64,000 nt of DNA from an uncultured Spirochaetota bacterium (GCA_937872225.1 CALMRZ010000052.1:1-64000), one strand, 5' to 3'. Positions 1 through 8,578 are shown, counted from the first letter of the stretch. A program made the numbers and translations. The notes: generated by a model not told the origin, from the letters alone.

Positions 1-53
1 TCAGACATTTATAGTAGCATGCGGACTGTGGAATTATTATATGGCAACAAAAT

Positions 54-533
54 AGCAGTTTCCTGAAAAACCACTATTTTGCTGTTTGATTTCTTTATCA
101 AACGATTGATATTGGATCTGTATTGTTTACTTATGAGCCTTTCTATAATAAATCTGAATTATTTCTTCATATGATTCAAATAAAGGCCACTCTTTCAATT
201 GCTTGCCACCATAATATTTCTTATTCGTAGAATATTATAAACGCTTACTGCCAACTTGAAAAGATATTCAATTCCATCCAGACCTCGGAAGCGAGGTTGT
301 CGCATAATTGAAAATGCCTTCAGCCATCCGAATATTTCTTCTACTCGCTTTCTTTTCCTCTGGCTGATCTCATATCCGGGATGACGTGTTGTGCGCCCAT
401 AAATGGCACTCCTGAATTTCCGGGCATGTATATTTGCCGCAACATGCGGCGCAACGTTTCTCTTCCTTAATCTTTCACTTCATGTTTTGGCAATTAATTT
501 CTATACTTTAACCGAGTTTTTCAGGAAACTGCT
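54..533 (-). mobile_element. Decayed IS5-family element with intact inverted repeats
   Basis: An 18-bp sequence at 54-71 (agcagtttcctgaaaaac) is repeated exactly and inverted at 516-533. If the outermost base pair is read as part of a TA duplication, the ends fit TA-targeting IS5 subgroups. Only about 480 bp lie between the ends, too short for a full IS5 element (about 0.8-1.5 kb). On the minus strand the interior still encodes the C-terminal tail of a DDE transposase. The element is therefore internally deleted and could move only with help from an intact relative. It is far more AT-rich than the genes that follow. Confidence 0.85.
195..449 (-). pseudogene. IS5-family transposase, C-terminal fragment
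   Basis: The minus-strand translation ending in TGA at 195-197 reads as the conserved IS5 transposase tail: a SAIYGRTTRHPGYEIS segment, then QRKRKRVEEIFGWLK and RQPRFRGLDGI, then a hydrophobic helix and an Asn-containing end. The final catalytic Glu of the DDE triad falls in the EEIFGW segment in this family. No start codon and no N-terminal catalytic Asp regions are present between the inverted repeats, so this is about 85 residues of a protein normally over 250 long. It is a non-functional remnant. Confidence 0.85.
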
Positions 534-548
534 AGTACAATGAGATAA

Positions 549-583
549 TAAAAAGGCGACGGTTTGATACCGTCGCCTTTTTA
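549..583. terminator. Bidirectional intrinsic terminator
   Basis: An 8-bp GC-rich stem (ggcgacgg at 555-562, ccgtcgcc at 570-577) is flanked by A-runs on the left and T-runs on the right, so it works as a rho-independent terminator on either strand. It lies downstream of the minus-strand deacylase gene and shields it from the IS relic. Confidence 0.85.
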
Positions 584-647
584 TTGATTGGGGGTCTTGC
601 AGGTGCGGGGTGTGGGCGTCCCCGCAGTGCTTCTCAAGCCGCAGTAG

Positions 648-1958
648 TTACGCCCGATAGTATTCCTTCTTCACCCGGTCGATGACCTGGATGGTGTTGT
701 ACTTCCCCGACTTCTTCGCGCTGTTCAGGAGCTTCACCCCTTCTTTAATGCACGACTTGCACGCGCCGATGGGAAACTCGATCCCGAGGGAGAGCGAACA
801 GACCGTGGAATAGGTCTCCAGACTGTAGAGGCCGGAGCACTCCTTGCACCGCATGATCGATTCGATCTGGGTTTCCCGTATTCCGTCGGTATCGTAGAAG
901 ATGTTTTTCTTCCTCGTCATGAACTGGCCGTAGGGCGGCAGGTCATCGTATTCCGGCGGGTTGTGATACGCCTGCAGGACCACGTCCTTGAGCTTCTTGA
1001 TATAATCGCTTATGCGCGGGTCCTGGCGGAGGGAGCTCTTGTTGTAGTCGGGCTCGCGCACGTGGGAGTAGTCCACGCCCGCCATGGCCAGGATGATCCC
1101 CAGGTTCACGTAGGGGAGCGCGCCCTGGATGGAGTAACCGCCCTCGAGCACGGCGATGTCCGGGTTGAGCTTCTCATTGAGCAGCGCGTAGCCCTGGGCG
1201 GAAAAATTCATATTGGTGATGGGGTCGGTGTAGTGGTTGTCCTGGCCGGCTGAGTTCACGATGATCTCCGGCTTGAAGTCCGAAAGTATCGGGAGCACGA
1301 TCTCGTCGATGGCGTAGAGGAACCCCTCGTCGCAGGTCTCCGGCGGCAGGGGGATGTTGATGGTCTTGCCGACGGCGTTGGGGCCGCCGAGCTCGTTCAC
1401 GTGGCCCGAGCCGGGGTAGAGGGTGCGTCCGTCCTGGTGTATGGATATGTAGAGAACGTCCGGGTCGTTCCAGTAGATATCCTGGGAGCCGTCGCCGTGA
1501 TGGCAGTCCGTGTCCACCACCGCTATCTTCCTGGTGCCGTAGTGGTCCCGGATATACTCGATCATGATCGCTTCGTTGTTGATGTTGCAGAATCCCCGGT
1601 TGCCGTGGACCGATTTCATGGCGTGGTGCCCCGGCGGCCGCACCAGGGCGAAGGACTTGTCCACGGTGCCGTCCATGACGATGCGCGCCGCCTTGATGGC
1701 GCCCCCGGCGGAGATCATGTGCGATTCAGTGGTCACCGTGGCCACGTCGGGGAAGCAGAAATGGCAGCGCATCACGTCCTCTTCGGTGGCGATGTCCGGC
1801 TTGAACTCCATGAGGCCGTCGATGTCGAAGATCCCCTCCTCCTTCAGCTGGTCCTGGGTGTAGAGGAGCCGCTCCTCCCGCTCGGGATGGGTGGGCGATA
1901 TGGCCCAGTCGAAGGCGGGGAAAAAGATGAGCCCCATGCTGTTCTTCGCTTTTATCAT
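648..1958 (-). CDS. Histone-deacetylase-fold deacylase with C-terminal Cys cluster
   Basis: Zinc-dependent amidohydrolase of the arginase/deacetylase fold (AcuC/HDAC-like/acetylpolyamine amidohydrolase superfamily); the natural substrate is unknown. With the start chosen here (436 residues), RPPGHHA is at 107-113 and DTDCHHGDG at 149-157. Zinc ligands would be D151, H153 and D240 (SAGQDNH), and the catalytic Tyr is Y275 in LEGGY, so the active site looks intact. A tail after residue 350 carries C371, C374, C387, C400 and C403, possibly a second metal site that ordinary family members lack. The ATG overlaps the stop of the upstream hydantoinase-like gene as ATGA with a Shine-Dalgarno AGAGG, which indicates translational coupling. 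A longer in-frame start at 1994 lies inside the upstream gene and is less likely. Confidence 0.9.
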   Translation of the reverse strand: MIKAKNSMGLIFFPAFDWAISPTHPEREERLLYTQDQLKEEGIFDIDGLMEFKPDIATEEDVMRCHFCFPDVATVTTESHMISAGGAIKAARIVMDGTVDKSFALVRPPGHHAMKSVHGNRGFCNINNEAIMIEYIRDHYGTRKIAVVDTDCHHGDGSQDIYWNDPDVLYISIHQDGRTLYPGSGHVNELGGPNAVGKTINIPLPPETCDEGFLYAIDEIVLPILSDFKPEIIVNSAGQDNHYTDPITNMNFSAQGYALLNEKLNPDIAVLEGGYSIQGALPYVNLGIILAMAGVDYSHVREPDYNKSSLRQDPRISDYIKKLKDVVLQAYHNPPEYDDLPPYGQFMTRKKNIFYDTDGIRETQIESIMRCKECSGLYSLETYSTVCSLSLGIEFPIGACKSCIKEGVKLLNSAKKSGKYNTIQVIDRVKKEYYRA

Positions 1959-3628
1959 GACAGCCTCTTGATCACGCCCGGCTTGATCTGGCATTTGACC
2001 CTGATGTCCCTGCCCGCGGTGTAGTATCCGTCAACCATGTTGAAGGACGACGACTCGATGATCTCCGTGTCCGCCTCCGAGGAAACGGCGCCGACTTCCT
2101 TCAGGTGGGACGCCAGGTGCTTCTTCGCGTCCCGCTCAGCGTCCTTCACGGTGTAGGCGGAGGCGATCTTCCGGCGCACGCCGATGTTGGGTATGATAAG
2201 CTCGCCCCTGCCGGTGTCGGCGTAGAGCTCTATCTCGATGGTCGTCTTCGCCAGGGCGGCCCCGATGGCGTTGGCGACGTCGTAATTTTCCGGGAGGACC
2301 GTTTCCACGCCGAAGGCGCCGGCCAGCTTCTCGCGGAAGGCCTTCGCGGGCCCCCCCATGACGTAAACCTTCCGGGGTATTATTTTCTTCCCTTCCAGCA
2401 TCTCATGGATGGTGTAGACGGGCCGGTTGTTGATCCCGTCGATCATGGCCTGCACCTCTTCCCTGATTCTTTCCACGGCGCAGTCAAAGGCGCCGCCGGC
2501 AAGTTTCGCCGCCGAAAGGCCGGCCTTCTTCGCCATGGCGGCGATACCGGCCGCGGAGGCGCCGGTGTCCATGTAGCTGATGATCTTCAGGGAGTTGAGG
2601 GCGTCCACCAGGGTCGGCTCATTTCCGCCGGCCGCCATGGCCGGCCCCTTCCGGTCCGGCCCCACCGTTATCGCCTTGCCCTTGACGCGGATGACGGAAT
2701 CGCCGCCGACGCCGATGGACCTCGTCTTCAGCGCCCGCACCAGGGTGGGATACGACTGCAGGGAAATCCCCTCGTTTTCGATCAGGGGCACGCCGTCGGC
2801 GAAGACGGCGATGTCCGTGGTGGTGCCGCCGATGTCCAGCATGACGCAGTCCTGGGTGATGTCGCAGAGGGCGGCGATGCCCATGACGCTGGCGGCCGGC
2901 CCCGACAGGATCGATTCAACGGGGATGTCCCGGGAAAAGGCGAAGGGCATGGTGCCGCCGTCCGCCTTCAGCACATTGACCTCGGCGCTGATCCCCAGCT
3001 CATCCAGCCCCCCCGCTATGGCGTCGGCGAAGGAATTGTACAGCCGCCACACCGCCGAATTGAAATAGGCGGTGACGATGCGGCGCGGAAAAGAAAGCTG
3101 CCCGGAAAGCTTGTGCCCCAGGGTTATGAAATCGGACGAGGATCTTATTTTTTCCGCGATCTGGTTCTCGTGGTCCGGGTTCCTGGTCGAGAACTTGGTG
3201 ACCGCGGCGAAGGTCTTTATCTTCTTTTTTACCGCGTCCGAACCGATGCCGGCGACGGCCTTCGCGTCAATGCCCTTGACTTCCTTTCCCCGGTGGTCAA
3301 TGGACCCCTCGATGAGGTTGAATGATTTACCGATCCTGAAATTGTCCGGGTCGATGCCGGGCCCGGAGGAGATGATGACGCAGACATCTTCAAGCTTGTC
3401 CTCGACGATGGCGTTGGTCGAGAGGGTGGTGCTGAGGTTGATCCGCCTTATTTTCTTCCTGTCGACGTCCCGGGTTATTTCTTCGATGGCCCTGCGGACC
3501 GACAGGAGCAGATTGGTGTGTTCGGTTACCGCTTTGTAATGCGATACTATGCCCTTATCGCCGATCAGGACCGCGTCGGTATGGGTCCCGCCGACATCCA
3601 GGCCGAGATACAGATCTGATGCAGCCAT
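1955..3628 (-). CDS. Hydantoinase/oxoprolinase (HyuA) family protein
   Basis: ASKHA-fold ATPase-like protein related to the A subunit of hydantoinases, 5-oxoprolinase and acetone carboxylase. The phosphate-binding motifs are visible: GLDVGGTHTDA near residues 9-19, STTLSTNA near 66-73 and LDIGGTTTDIA near 265. At 557 residues it is shorter than HyuA of about 680, and no HyuB partner is adjacent, so classical hydantoin hydrolysis is uncertain. It is the middle gene of an operon: the Cys-rich mini-protein ends 16 nt upstream and the deacylase start overlaps its stop. A role in ATP-dependent amide chemistry coupled to deacylation is only an inference. Confidence 0.85.
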   Translation of the reverse strand: MAASDLYLGLDVGGTHTDAVLIGDKGIVSHYKAVTEHTNLLLSVRRAIEEITRDVDRKKIRRINLSTTLSTNAIVEDKLEDVCVIISSGPGIDPDNFRIGKSFNLIEGSIDHRGKEVKGIDAKAVAGIGSDAVKKKIKTFAAVTKFSTRNPDHENQIAEKIRSSSDFITLGHKLSGQLSFPRRIVTAYFNSAVWRLYNSFADAIAGGLDELGISAEVNVLKADGGTMPFAFSRDIPVESILSGPAASVMGIAALCDITQDCVMLDIGGTTTDIAVFADGVPLIENEGISLQSYPTLVRALKTRSIGVGGDSVIRVKGKAITVGPDRKGPAMAAGGNEPTLVDALNSLKIISYMDTGASAAGIAAMAKKAGLSAAKLAGGAFDCAVERIREEVQAMIDGINNRPVYTIHEMLEGKKIIPRKVYVMGGPAKAFREKLAGAFGVETVLPENYDVANAIGAALAKTTIEIELYADTGRGELIIPNIGVRRKIASAYTVKDAERDAKKHLASHLKEVGAVSSEADTEIIESSSFNMVDGYYTAGRDIRVKCQIKPGVIKRLS

Positions 3629-3644
3629 GGCGGTCCCGGTTCAA

Positions 3645-3830
3645 TCAGGCTTCGTGGGCCTTCTTGCCGTAGACCCTTTCATAGGCCGCGCAGTACGGGC
3701 ACAGACCGTTCTCGATGTTCTTGACGAACCAGAAGGCCAAGCCGCGCTGTTTTTTTCTCGCCCGTGAGCAGACCGGGCACTCGACGCAGCGCTGCGCCAT
3801 CTGCCGGTCTTTTTCAGATACATTATTCAT
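3645..3830 (-). CDS. Small Cys-rich (zinc-ribbon-like) protein
   Basis: A 61-residue protein with a CVECPVC motif followed by LCPYC, giving four or five cysteines arranged like a small zinc ribbon. It matches no family I can name. It is the first gene of the HyuA/deacylase operon and ends 16 nt before the HyuA start. The chosen ATG (MNNVSEKD) is preceded by AGGACGG on the minus strand. A longer in-frame start at 3902 would add residues encoded by a 15-bp tandem repeat and is less likely. It could be an accessory metal-binding subunit or a nucleic-acid-binding peptide. Confidence 0.7.
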   Translation of the reverse strand: MNNVSEKDRQMAQRCVECPVCSRARKKQRGLAFWFVKNIENGLCPYCAAYERVYGKKAHEA

Positions 3831-3866
3831 GGGTTGCCGTCCTGTCGTAATATCACCCGGATCAAT

Positions 3867-3900
3867 CCGCGTGACGGCATGCCGCGTGACGGCATGCCGC
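3867..3900. repeat. 15-bp tandem duplication
   Basis: The unit ccgcgtgacggcatg occurs twice in direct tandem (3867-3881, 3882-3896), followed by a partial third copy (ccgc). It lies just upstream of the Cys-rich mini-gene start on the minus strand, so it may affect the leader of that operon. Confidence 0.8.
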
Positions 3901-3954
3901 ACCTCTACGCACCTTGCACCACCATCATCAGGATGTCAATATAATTAATAATAA

Positions 3955-3985
3955 ATAAAAGAGTCCGGCGTCATGGGGCGCCGGA
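3955..3985 (-). terminator. Intrinsic terminator of cheW
   Basis: Stem tccggcg/cgccgga (3964-3970, 3979-3985) with an 8-nt loop is followed on the minus strand by a T-rich run (ctcttttattt). It lies 35 bases beyond the CheW stop. Confidence 0.65.
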
Positions 3986-4019
3986 AGGGAATTGTGCACA
4001 GGGGGTTAAGAAAGTGTAT

Positions 4020-4526
4020 CTATTCGCCTTTCTCGATCTCGCTGGTATTGAGGATCCTGTCGACGTCAAGAATGATGATAAGCTTGTCATCCTTCCTGCC
4101 GACGCTCTGGATGAAATCTTCCCTGATGTTGTCGCTGTAGTGGGGGCTTTCATGGATACTTTCCACCTTTATGTCAACGACGTCGGAGACCGAATCCACG
4201 ATCATGCCGATGTATCGCCCCTTCACCTCGACGACAATGATGACCGTCCCGCTGTTGTATTCGCGCTCCTTCATCCGGAACTTAAGCCTGAGGTCGACGA
4301 CCGGCACGATGTTGCCCCGCAGGTTGATGACCCCTTTCACGAAATGGGGGCTCTTCGGCACCGGGGTGATATCGGTAATGCCGATGATATCGCGGACCTT
4401 CAGTATGTCCACGCCGTAGGTTTCTTCGCCGATCATGAAGGTGGCAAATTCCTCATGCTCCTCTTCAACCTCGACCATCTGCTCCCGCAAGTCTTCTTTC
4501 CTGTTTTTTATCTTCTTTCCCTTCAT
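4020..4526 (-). CDS. cheW: CheW-like chemotaxis coupling protein
   Basis: Scaffold linking chemoreceptors to the histidine kinase CheA in the cytoplasm. It is a single CheW domain of 168 residues: FMIGEETYGVDILKVRDI opens the fold, NLRGNIVPVVDLR is the core signature, and the domain ends in IIILDVDRIL. An acidic stretch (EVEEEHEEF) precedes it. The start was chosen because AGGA lies 7 nt upstream; in-frame codons at 4559 and 4589 lack such support. No cheA, cheY or receptor gene is adjacent, so this copy stands alone and may serve a dedicated receptor set. Confidence 0.9.
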   Translation of the reverse strand: MKGKKIKNRKEDLREQMVEVEEEHEEFATFMIGEETYGVDILKVRDIIGITDITPVPKSPHFVKGVINLRGNIVPVVDLRLKFRMKEREYNSGTVIIVVEVKGRYIGMIVDSVSDVVDIKVESIHESPHYSDNIREDFIQSVGRKDDKLIIILDVDRILNTSEIEKGE

Positions 4527-4872
4527 GGCGCCATCCTGCTGAAATATATGCCGCTTCATCAAACTTGAGACAGTATGAAGGTAGCACATAAAAAGGTCCC
4601 TGTAAATAGGGATTTGTCTGTTTTTGGAATACTTGTTCCGGGAATTACCCTGTAGGATAAAGTCCTACAGAAAACAGCACAATTTTCACCATCCAGCGCA
4701 GTCTGACTGGCCATAATCCGTAAAAAATAATTGATAGTCCCGCGGGACGCTTTTTTGCATAATGAATTGTTCAATTATTATTGTATATTTTTCCAATTAT
4801 CAATTGGACATCCGCTGTTATTAATAATTGATATTTCTTCATCAAAAAAATCATTAAAAAGATGTATATCAC
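4527..4872. other. AT-rich divergent intergenic region
   Basis: About 350 bases between the divergent cheW and ompA-like starts. Promoters for both genes should lie here, but I could not single out a convincing -35/-10 pair in the AT-rich stretch. No open frame with coding-type codon use was seen. Confidence 0.5.
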
Positions 4873-5382
4873 ATGAAAAAAGCTTTAACTCTGATGCTTG
4901 TTCTCTGCGCCACCGCCGCTTTCTCTCTTGACCTCGGCGGAATTAAAAGCGCAGCTAAAGACAAAGCAAAAGAAAATGCCAGCGTCGACGCGACAGACGT
5001 TGCGATGAAAGAGCTCACCAAAAAGCTGAAAAACGTGCAGGCGCAAAAAGGTCTTATAGTCTTTAAATCCGGCAGCGCCGAAATTGACACCGTCAAATCG
5101 AAAGTCGTTCTCCAGGCGATTCATCAAATCATCGTAGCAGCCCCGGGCTTTAAAGTCCAGATCGAAGGCCACACCGACAGCGTCGGCGATCCCAAAGCCA
5201 ACATGAAACTGTCCGAAAAGCGCGCGGAAGCGGTCAAGAAGTACATCGAGGACGTATGCAAGACCCCGTCCAACAGGCTGAAAGCCAAAGGCTTCGGCGA
5301 CACCGTTCCCGTAGCAGACAACAAGACTCCCGCCGGCCAGGCGAAAAACAGGCGCGTTGACTTCTCTGTAACAAAAATCTAG
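4873..5382 (+). CDS. OmpA-family peptidoglycan-binding protein
   Basis: Exported 169-residue protein. A signal peptide (MKKALTLMLVLCATAAFS) is followed by a short helical linker and a C-terminal OmpA domain. Visible OmpA features are LIVFKSGSAEID, the IEGHTDSVGDP signature and KAKGFGDTVPVADNKTPAGQ...NRRV, which normally bind diaminopimelate in peptidoglycan. No beta-barrel is present, so it is probably a periplasmic or membrane-tethered anchor protein, not a porin. It is monocistronic and followed by a strong hairpin. Confidence 0.9.
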   Translation: MKKALTLMLVLCATAAFSLDLGGIKSAAKDKAKENASVDATDVAMKELTKKLKNVQAQKGLIVFKSGSAEIDTVKSKVVLQAIHQIIVAAPGFKVQIEGHTDSVGDPKANMKLSEKRAEAVKKYIEDVCKTPSNRLKAKGFGDTVPVADNKTPAGQAKNRRVDFSVTKI

Positions 5383-5390
5383 CGATCCCC

Positions 5391-5420
5391 CGTCAAGGAG
5401 GGCCCCGGCCCTCCTTGACG
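5391..5420 (+). terminator. Strong hairpin after the OmpA-like gene
   Basis: A perfect 14-bp inverted repeat (5391-5404 against 5407-5420, cgtcaaggagggcc and its complement) begins 9 bases after the stop codon. It lacks a clear T-run, so it may act as a rho-assisted terminator or mRNA 3'-end stabiliser. Confidence 0.6.
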
Positions 5421-5776
5421 TTGCATAGGCACATCAAAAAACTCCCCGGCCCTTCGCCCCGTCCCTGCAATTTCCGGATAACCACGGATAATAGTGGCAC
5501 CACTGTTGAAAACACGATGCTGGAGCCATCGAAGTAAAATGTCTTTACGCGATCATGAACTTCGAGTGATGCGGCGTCCCGTCGGTTTTCTGCGCCCGTC
5601 AGCCCGTCAGTGGTTGCTTCACTTCAAAAAGCGCTGGACAGGCTTCATGGAAATCCCGTACACTGTGCCGCACTATTTCACAATAGCGCGGACCGGGGGA
5701 ACTGCTGACGCCACTGGTCCCCCGCCCGAAGCAGGACGGTACTATACAAACATATTGCCTTAAAAGGAACGACGTC
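5421..5776. other. Intergenic stretch without recognisable content
   Basis: About 355 bases before the steroid-reductase-like gene. Short open frames exist on both strands, but none shows a ribosome binding site, conserved motif or the strong G/C third-position bias of the neighbours. Nothing functional is seen. Confidence 0.4.
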
Positions 5777-6541
5777 ATGGAAGAACTCACGCTGTATTAT
5801 ATCGTCTTATTCACTTTCCTGGCCCTGGGGGTCGGGGTATTCATCGCGCTCCAGCACATGGCCGCGCCCTACGGAAGATACGCCACCAGGAAATGGGGGC
5901 CGATGCTTAACAACAGGTTCGGGTGGATCATCCAGGAAGCGCCTGCCTCGGTCATGATGTTTTTCTATTTCTTTATCAGCGGCCGGCCCTCGACAATTGC
6001 GACCGTTCTGCTCCTTGCCATCTGGCAGGCGCACTACTTCCACCGCGCCTTCATCTATCCCTTCAGCTTGAGGGGAAGCAATCCCGTGCCGCTCACCACG
6101 GTCCTCCTGGCCTTCCTGTTCAACATGGTCAACTCCTACGTGCAGGGACGTTGGATCTTCACCCTTGCACCGGAATCGAGGTATACCGCCGCATGGCTCG
6201 CCGACCCCCGCTTCATAATCGGCGTCCTTCTTTTTTTCACCGGCTGGGCCGTTAACAAGCATTCGGACCATGTCCTCGCCGCCCTCCGCGCCCCCGGCGA
6301 AAAGGGATACCGGATACCCCATGGCGGCCTCTACGAATACGTTTCGTGCCCCAACTATCTCGGCGAAATGATAACCTGGCTCGGCTGGACCATCGCGACC
6401 TGGTCGGTCGGAGGGATATTCTTCCTTCTCTGGACGATCTTCAACCTGGGGCCACGGGCCTTCCAGCACCACGCGTGGTATAAGAAAACATTTCCCGATT
6501 ATCCGGCCAAAAGGAAGGCCCTGATACCGTTTGTTATATAG
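5777..6541 (+). CDS. Steroid 5-alpha-reductase family membrane protein
   Basis: Integral membrane protein of 254 residues with about six hydrophobic segments. The C-terminal signature of 3-oxo-5-alpha-steroid 4-dehydrogenases is clear (GYRIPHGGLYEYVSCPNYLGE, then AFQHHAWYKKTFPDYP). Family members reduce enone or enoyl double bonds with NADPH, or methylate isoprenylcysteine in related branches. The bacterial substrate is unknown and could be a fatty-acyl or isoprenoid lipid. The ATG follows AAAAGGAACGACGTC. A hairpin separates it from truA. Confidence 0.85.
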   Translation: MEELTLYYIVLFTFLALGVGVFIALQHMAAPYGRYATRKWGPMLNNRFGWIIQEAPASVMMFFYFFISGRPSTIATVLLLAIWQAHYFHRAFIYPFSLRGSNPVPLTTVLLAFLFNMVNSYVQGRWIFTLAPESRYTAAWLADPRFIIGVLLFFTGWAVNKHSDHVLAALRAPGEKGYRIPHGGLYEYVSCPNYLGEMITWLGWTIATWSVGGIFFLLWTIFNLGPRAFQHHAWYKKTFPDYPAKRKALIPFVI

Positions 6542-6561
6542 CCCGGGGTTTTAACCCCGGG
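6542..6561 (+). terminator. Hairpin between reductase gene and truA
   Basis: The 20-base sequence cccggggttttaaccccggg starts directly after the TAG stop and folds into a 9-bp stem. It has no T-tail, so it may be an attenuating or processing structure, not a full terminator. Confidence 0.5.
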
Positions 6562-6577
6562 TCCATGGGGTTTACCT

Positions 6578-7354
6578 ATGCACCGATATAAAATGGTCCT
6601 GGAATATGACGGCGCCAATTACCGCGGATGGCAGGCGCAGAAAAACGCGAAGAGCGTCCAGGGGACGCTGAAGGCGGCGGCGGAACAGTACCTGGGGGAG
6701 ACAGTGGATATCCAGGGGGCCGGGAGGACCGACGCCGGGGTCCATGCCCTGGCACAGACGGCCCATCTGGAGACGTCCCGGATCGTTGAACCCGAAACGC
6801 TCCGCGCCGGGATCAACGGCAACCTGCCGGAAACCATTGCCGTTCTTTCCCTGGAAAACGCCCCGCCGCGATTCCACGCCCGCCATCACGCGAAGAGCCG
6901 GAGCTATCTCTACCTCATTTCAAAACGGCGTTCCGCCATCGCCAGGAAATACGCCTGGTGCCTTGAAGACCGTCCCGACCGCGAACGGATGAAGCATGCC
7001 CTCAATGTCTTCCGGGGCCTCCATGATTTTGCATCCTTTGCCGATAAACGAATGAAAAAAGGGACATCAACGACGGTCGATATTGAAGGCGTGCGGCTGG
7101 AGGAGTTCGGCGACATCATTGCCATACGCATAGTCGGTTCGCATTTTCTCTGGAAAATGGTAAGGCGCATAATAGGGATAACCGTGGAAGCGGGCCGCGG
7201 CGCCATCACCGAAGGCGATATAGCACAGATGCTCCTTTCCTACTCGGAAACGCCGAAGAAATTCACCGCCCCCGCCCACGGTCTCTTTCTTGAGAAGGTA
7301 TTGTACGAAGGCGACACCCTGCCGGATATCAAACCGCCGATTTCCCTGTCTTGA
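6578..7354 (+). CDS. truA: tRNA pseudouridine synthase A
   Basis: Converts uridines 38-40 of the tRNA anticodon stem-loop to pseudouridine. The 258-residue length fits bacterial TruA. The active-site motif GRTDAGVHA holds the catalytic Asp at residue 52. YDGANYRGWQ at the N-terminus, ARHHAKSRSYLY in the middle and FLWKMVRRIIG near the end are further family signatures. The ATG follows GGGG at 8 nt. It is convergent with the DUF2817 lipoprotein, whose stop is 3 bases away. Confidence 0.95.
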   Translation: MHRYKMVLEYDGANYRGWQAQKNAKSVQGTLKAAAEQYLGETVDIQGAGRTDAGVHALAQTAHLETSRIVEPETLRAGINGNLPETIAVLSLENAPPRFHARHHAKSRSYLYLISKRRSAIARKYAWCLEDRPDRERMKHALNVFRGLHDFASFADKRMKKGTSTTVDIEGVRLEEFGDIIAIRIVGSHFLWKMVRRIIGITVEAGRGAITEGDIAQMLLSYSETPKKFTAPAHGLFLEKVLYEGDTLPDIKPPISLS

Positions 7355-7357
7355 GAA

Positions 7358-8578
7358 TCAGAAATCCTTCCTCTGCAGCCGGTCCCACCGATCGAGGAAC
7401 GCGGTAAAAACCTCCCGGGACTGTCGGATGACTTCGGACCTCCATGCCGGTGACTGCGGGTAATACATTTCCATCGTCATGGCCTCGAGGGCGCGGCGGT
7501 CATCATCACTGGCATACCCGTTCATCATGCCCTGGGTCCCGAGAATGACGGTCTTCAGGGACCTGATGCCGCCCGGGATGGTCTGGGAGTCAAGGGTCCC
7601 GTACTCAAAGGTAAGGGGCAGCACCGGGAGGCCCGGCACCAGGTTGTACAGGAACATGTTCAAATCGCCGTAGGTCTGGTAAAAGTCCTTGTCCGACGAC
7701 CAGTCGATGGGGCGCCCGGGGAACAGCGACTCCATGGTCCTGTTCTTTCTGTCGTCCAGCGGCGTCAGGAAGAGGTGAAGGTATCCCCTCCTGCCGTAGC
7801 CGGTGTGCAGGTCAATGTTCGCTGCGAAGCGGTATTTCGGCATGACCGAGGAGAGGATCCGCGTCATCTCGGCGATCTGGGGCGCCGGCTTTTTCCCGCC
7901 GTAGAATATGCCCTTCGGGTACTCGTGCTGTCCGCTCAGGGCCGCCCGCATGAAATCCTTTTTTCCCATCGTCAGGTTGTACCATATCATCTTCAGGGTG
8001 ACGGCCGCGCCGGCGATGATTCCCGCCGACGCCTTCCCCTCCGGTTCGAGGAACCCCCTCAGCCGGGCGTACCCCCTGTTCGTGATGCCGTAGAGTTTGG
8101 GGTCGTTCATGCAGTTCCGGTTAAGGTCGATGTTGTCTTCCGTGGCGCGCCAGAAATGCTTCATCCCGTAGGGATTGACGGCGTGGAACACGATGACCCC
8201 CGTGGTGTCGCAGTTCATGGCGGGGAACATTTCCTTGAAAAAAAGATCCAGCACCGCGCTCCCCGCGTAACCCTCGATGCCGTGCAGGCCGGCGGTGATG
8301 ATCAGGAGCTTTTCCTTGCTTTTTGTCGCCGGCACATACACATAGTCCACGGCAAGGTCTTTGTCGGCGCCGCCCGGGACCGCGATGGAGCCGCGCACGG
8401 CAAAATCGTACCTGGCGGCGACCTTCTGGGCATTTGCCTGGAAAGTCACCCTGCAGTCGCGGTAATTGTCTTTGAAATAGTTCAGATCGGCCGTCCGCAC
8501 CGTGATTGCATCGTCCCACCTGGAACAGGCGGTCAGAAGGACAAGCATGAAAGCTATGGTAAAACCTGTTTTTTTCAT
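7358..8578 (-). CDS. DUF2817 family M14-like lipoprotein
   Basis: Putative envelope metallopeptidase-like lipoprotein of 406 residues. The signal peptide ends in a lipobox (LLTAC, lipidated C18). The DUF2817 hallmark HGIEGYAGS near residue 97, FHAVNPYGMKHFWR with NIDLNRNC after it, and NIDLHTGYG further on supply the His/Glu zinc ligands expected of the carboxypeptidase-A-like fold. Members are thought to hydrolyse peptides or amides, but no substrate is established. The ATG follows GGGAG at 7 nt on the minus strand; the in-frame start at 8608 is less likely because it would spoil the signal peptide. Confidence 0.85.
   Translation of the reverse strand: MKKTGFTIAFMLVLLTACSRWDDAITVRTADLNYFKDNYRDCRVTFQANAQKVAARYDFAVRGSIAVPGGADKDLAVDYVYVPATKSKEKLLIITAGLHGIEGYAGSAVLDLFFKEMFPAMNCDTTGVIVFHAVNPYGMKHFWRATEDNIDLNRNCMNDPKLYGITNRGYARLRGFLEPEGKASAGIIAGAAVTLKMIWYNLTMGKKDFMRAALSGQHEYPKGIFYGGKKPAPQIAEMTRILSSVMPKYRFAANIDLHTGYGRRGYLHLFLTPLDDRKNRTMESLFPGRPIDWSSDKDFYQTYGDLNMFLYNLVPGLPVLPLTFEYGTLDSQTIPGGIRSLKTVILGTQGMMNGYASDDDRRALEAMTMEMYYPQSPAWRSEVIRQSREVFTAFLDRWDRLQRKDF

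Noticed and set aside
5494-5763. 89-residue frame before the steroid-reductase-like gene
   Set aside because: No ribosome binding site, no family match and poor third-position bias.
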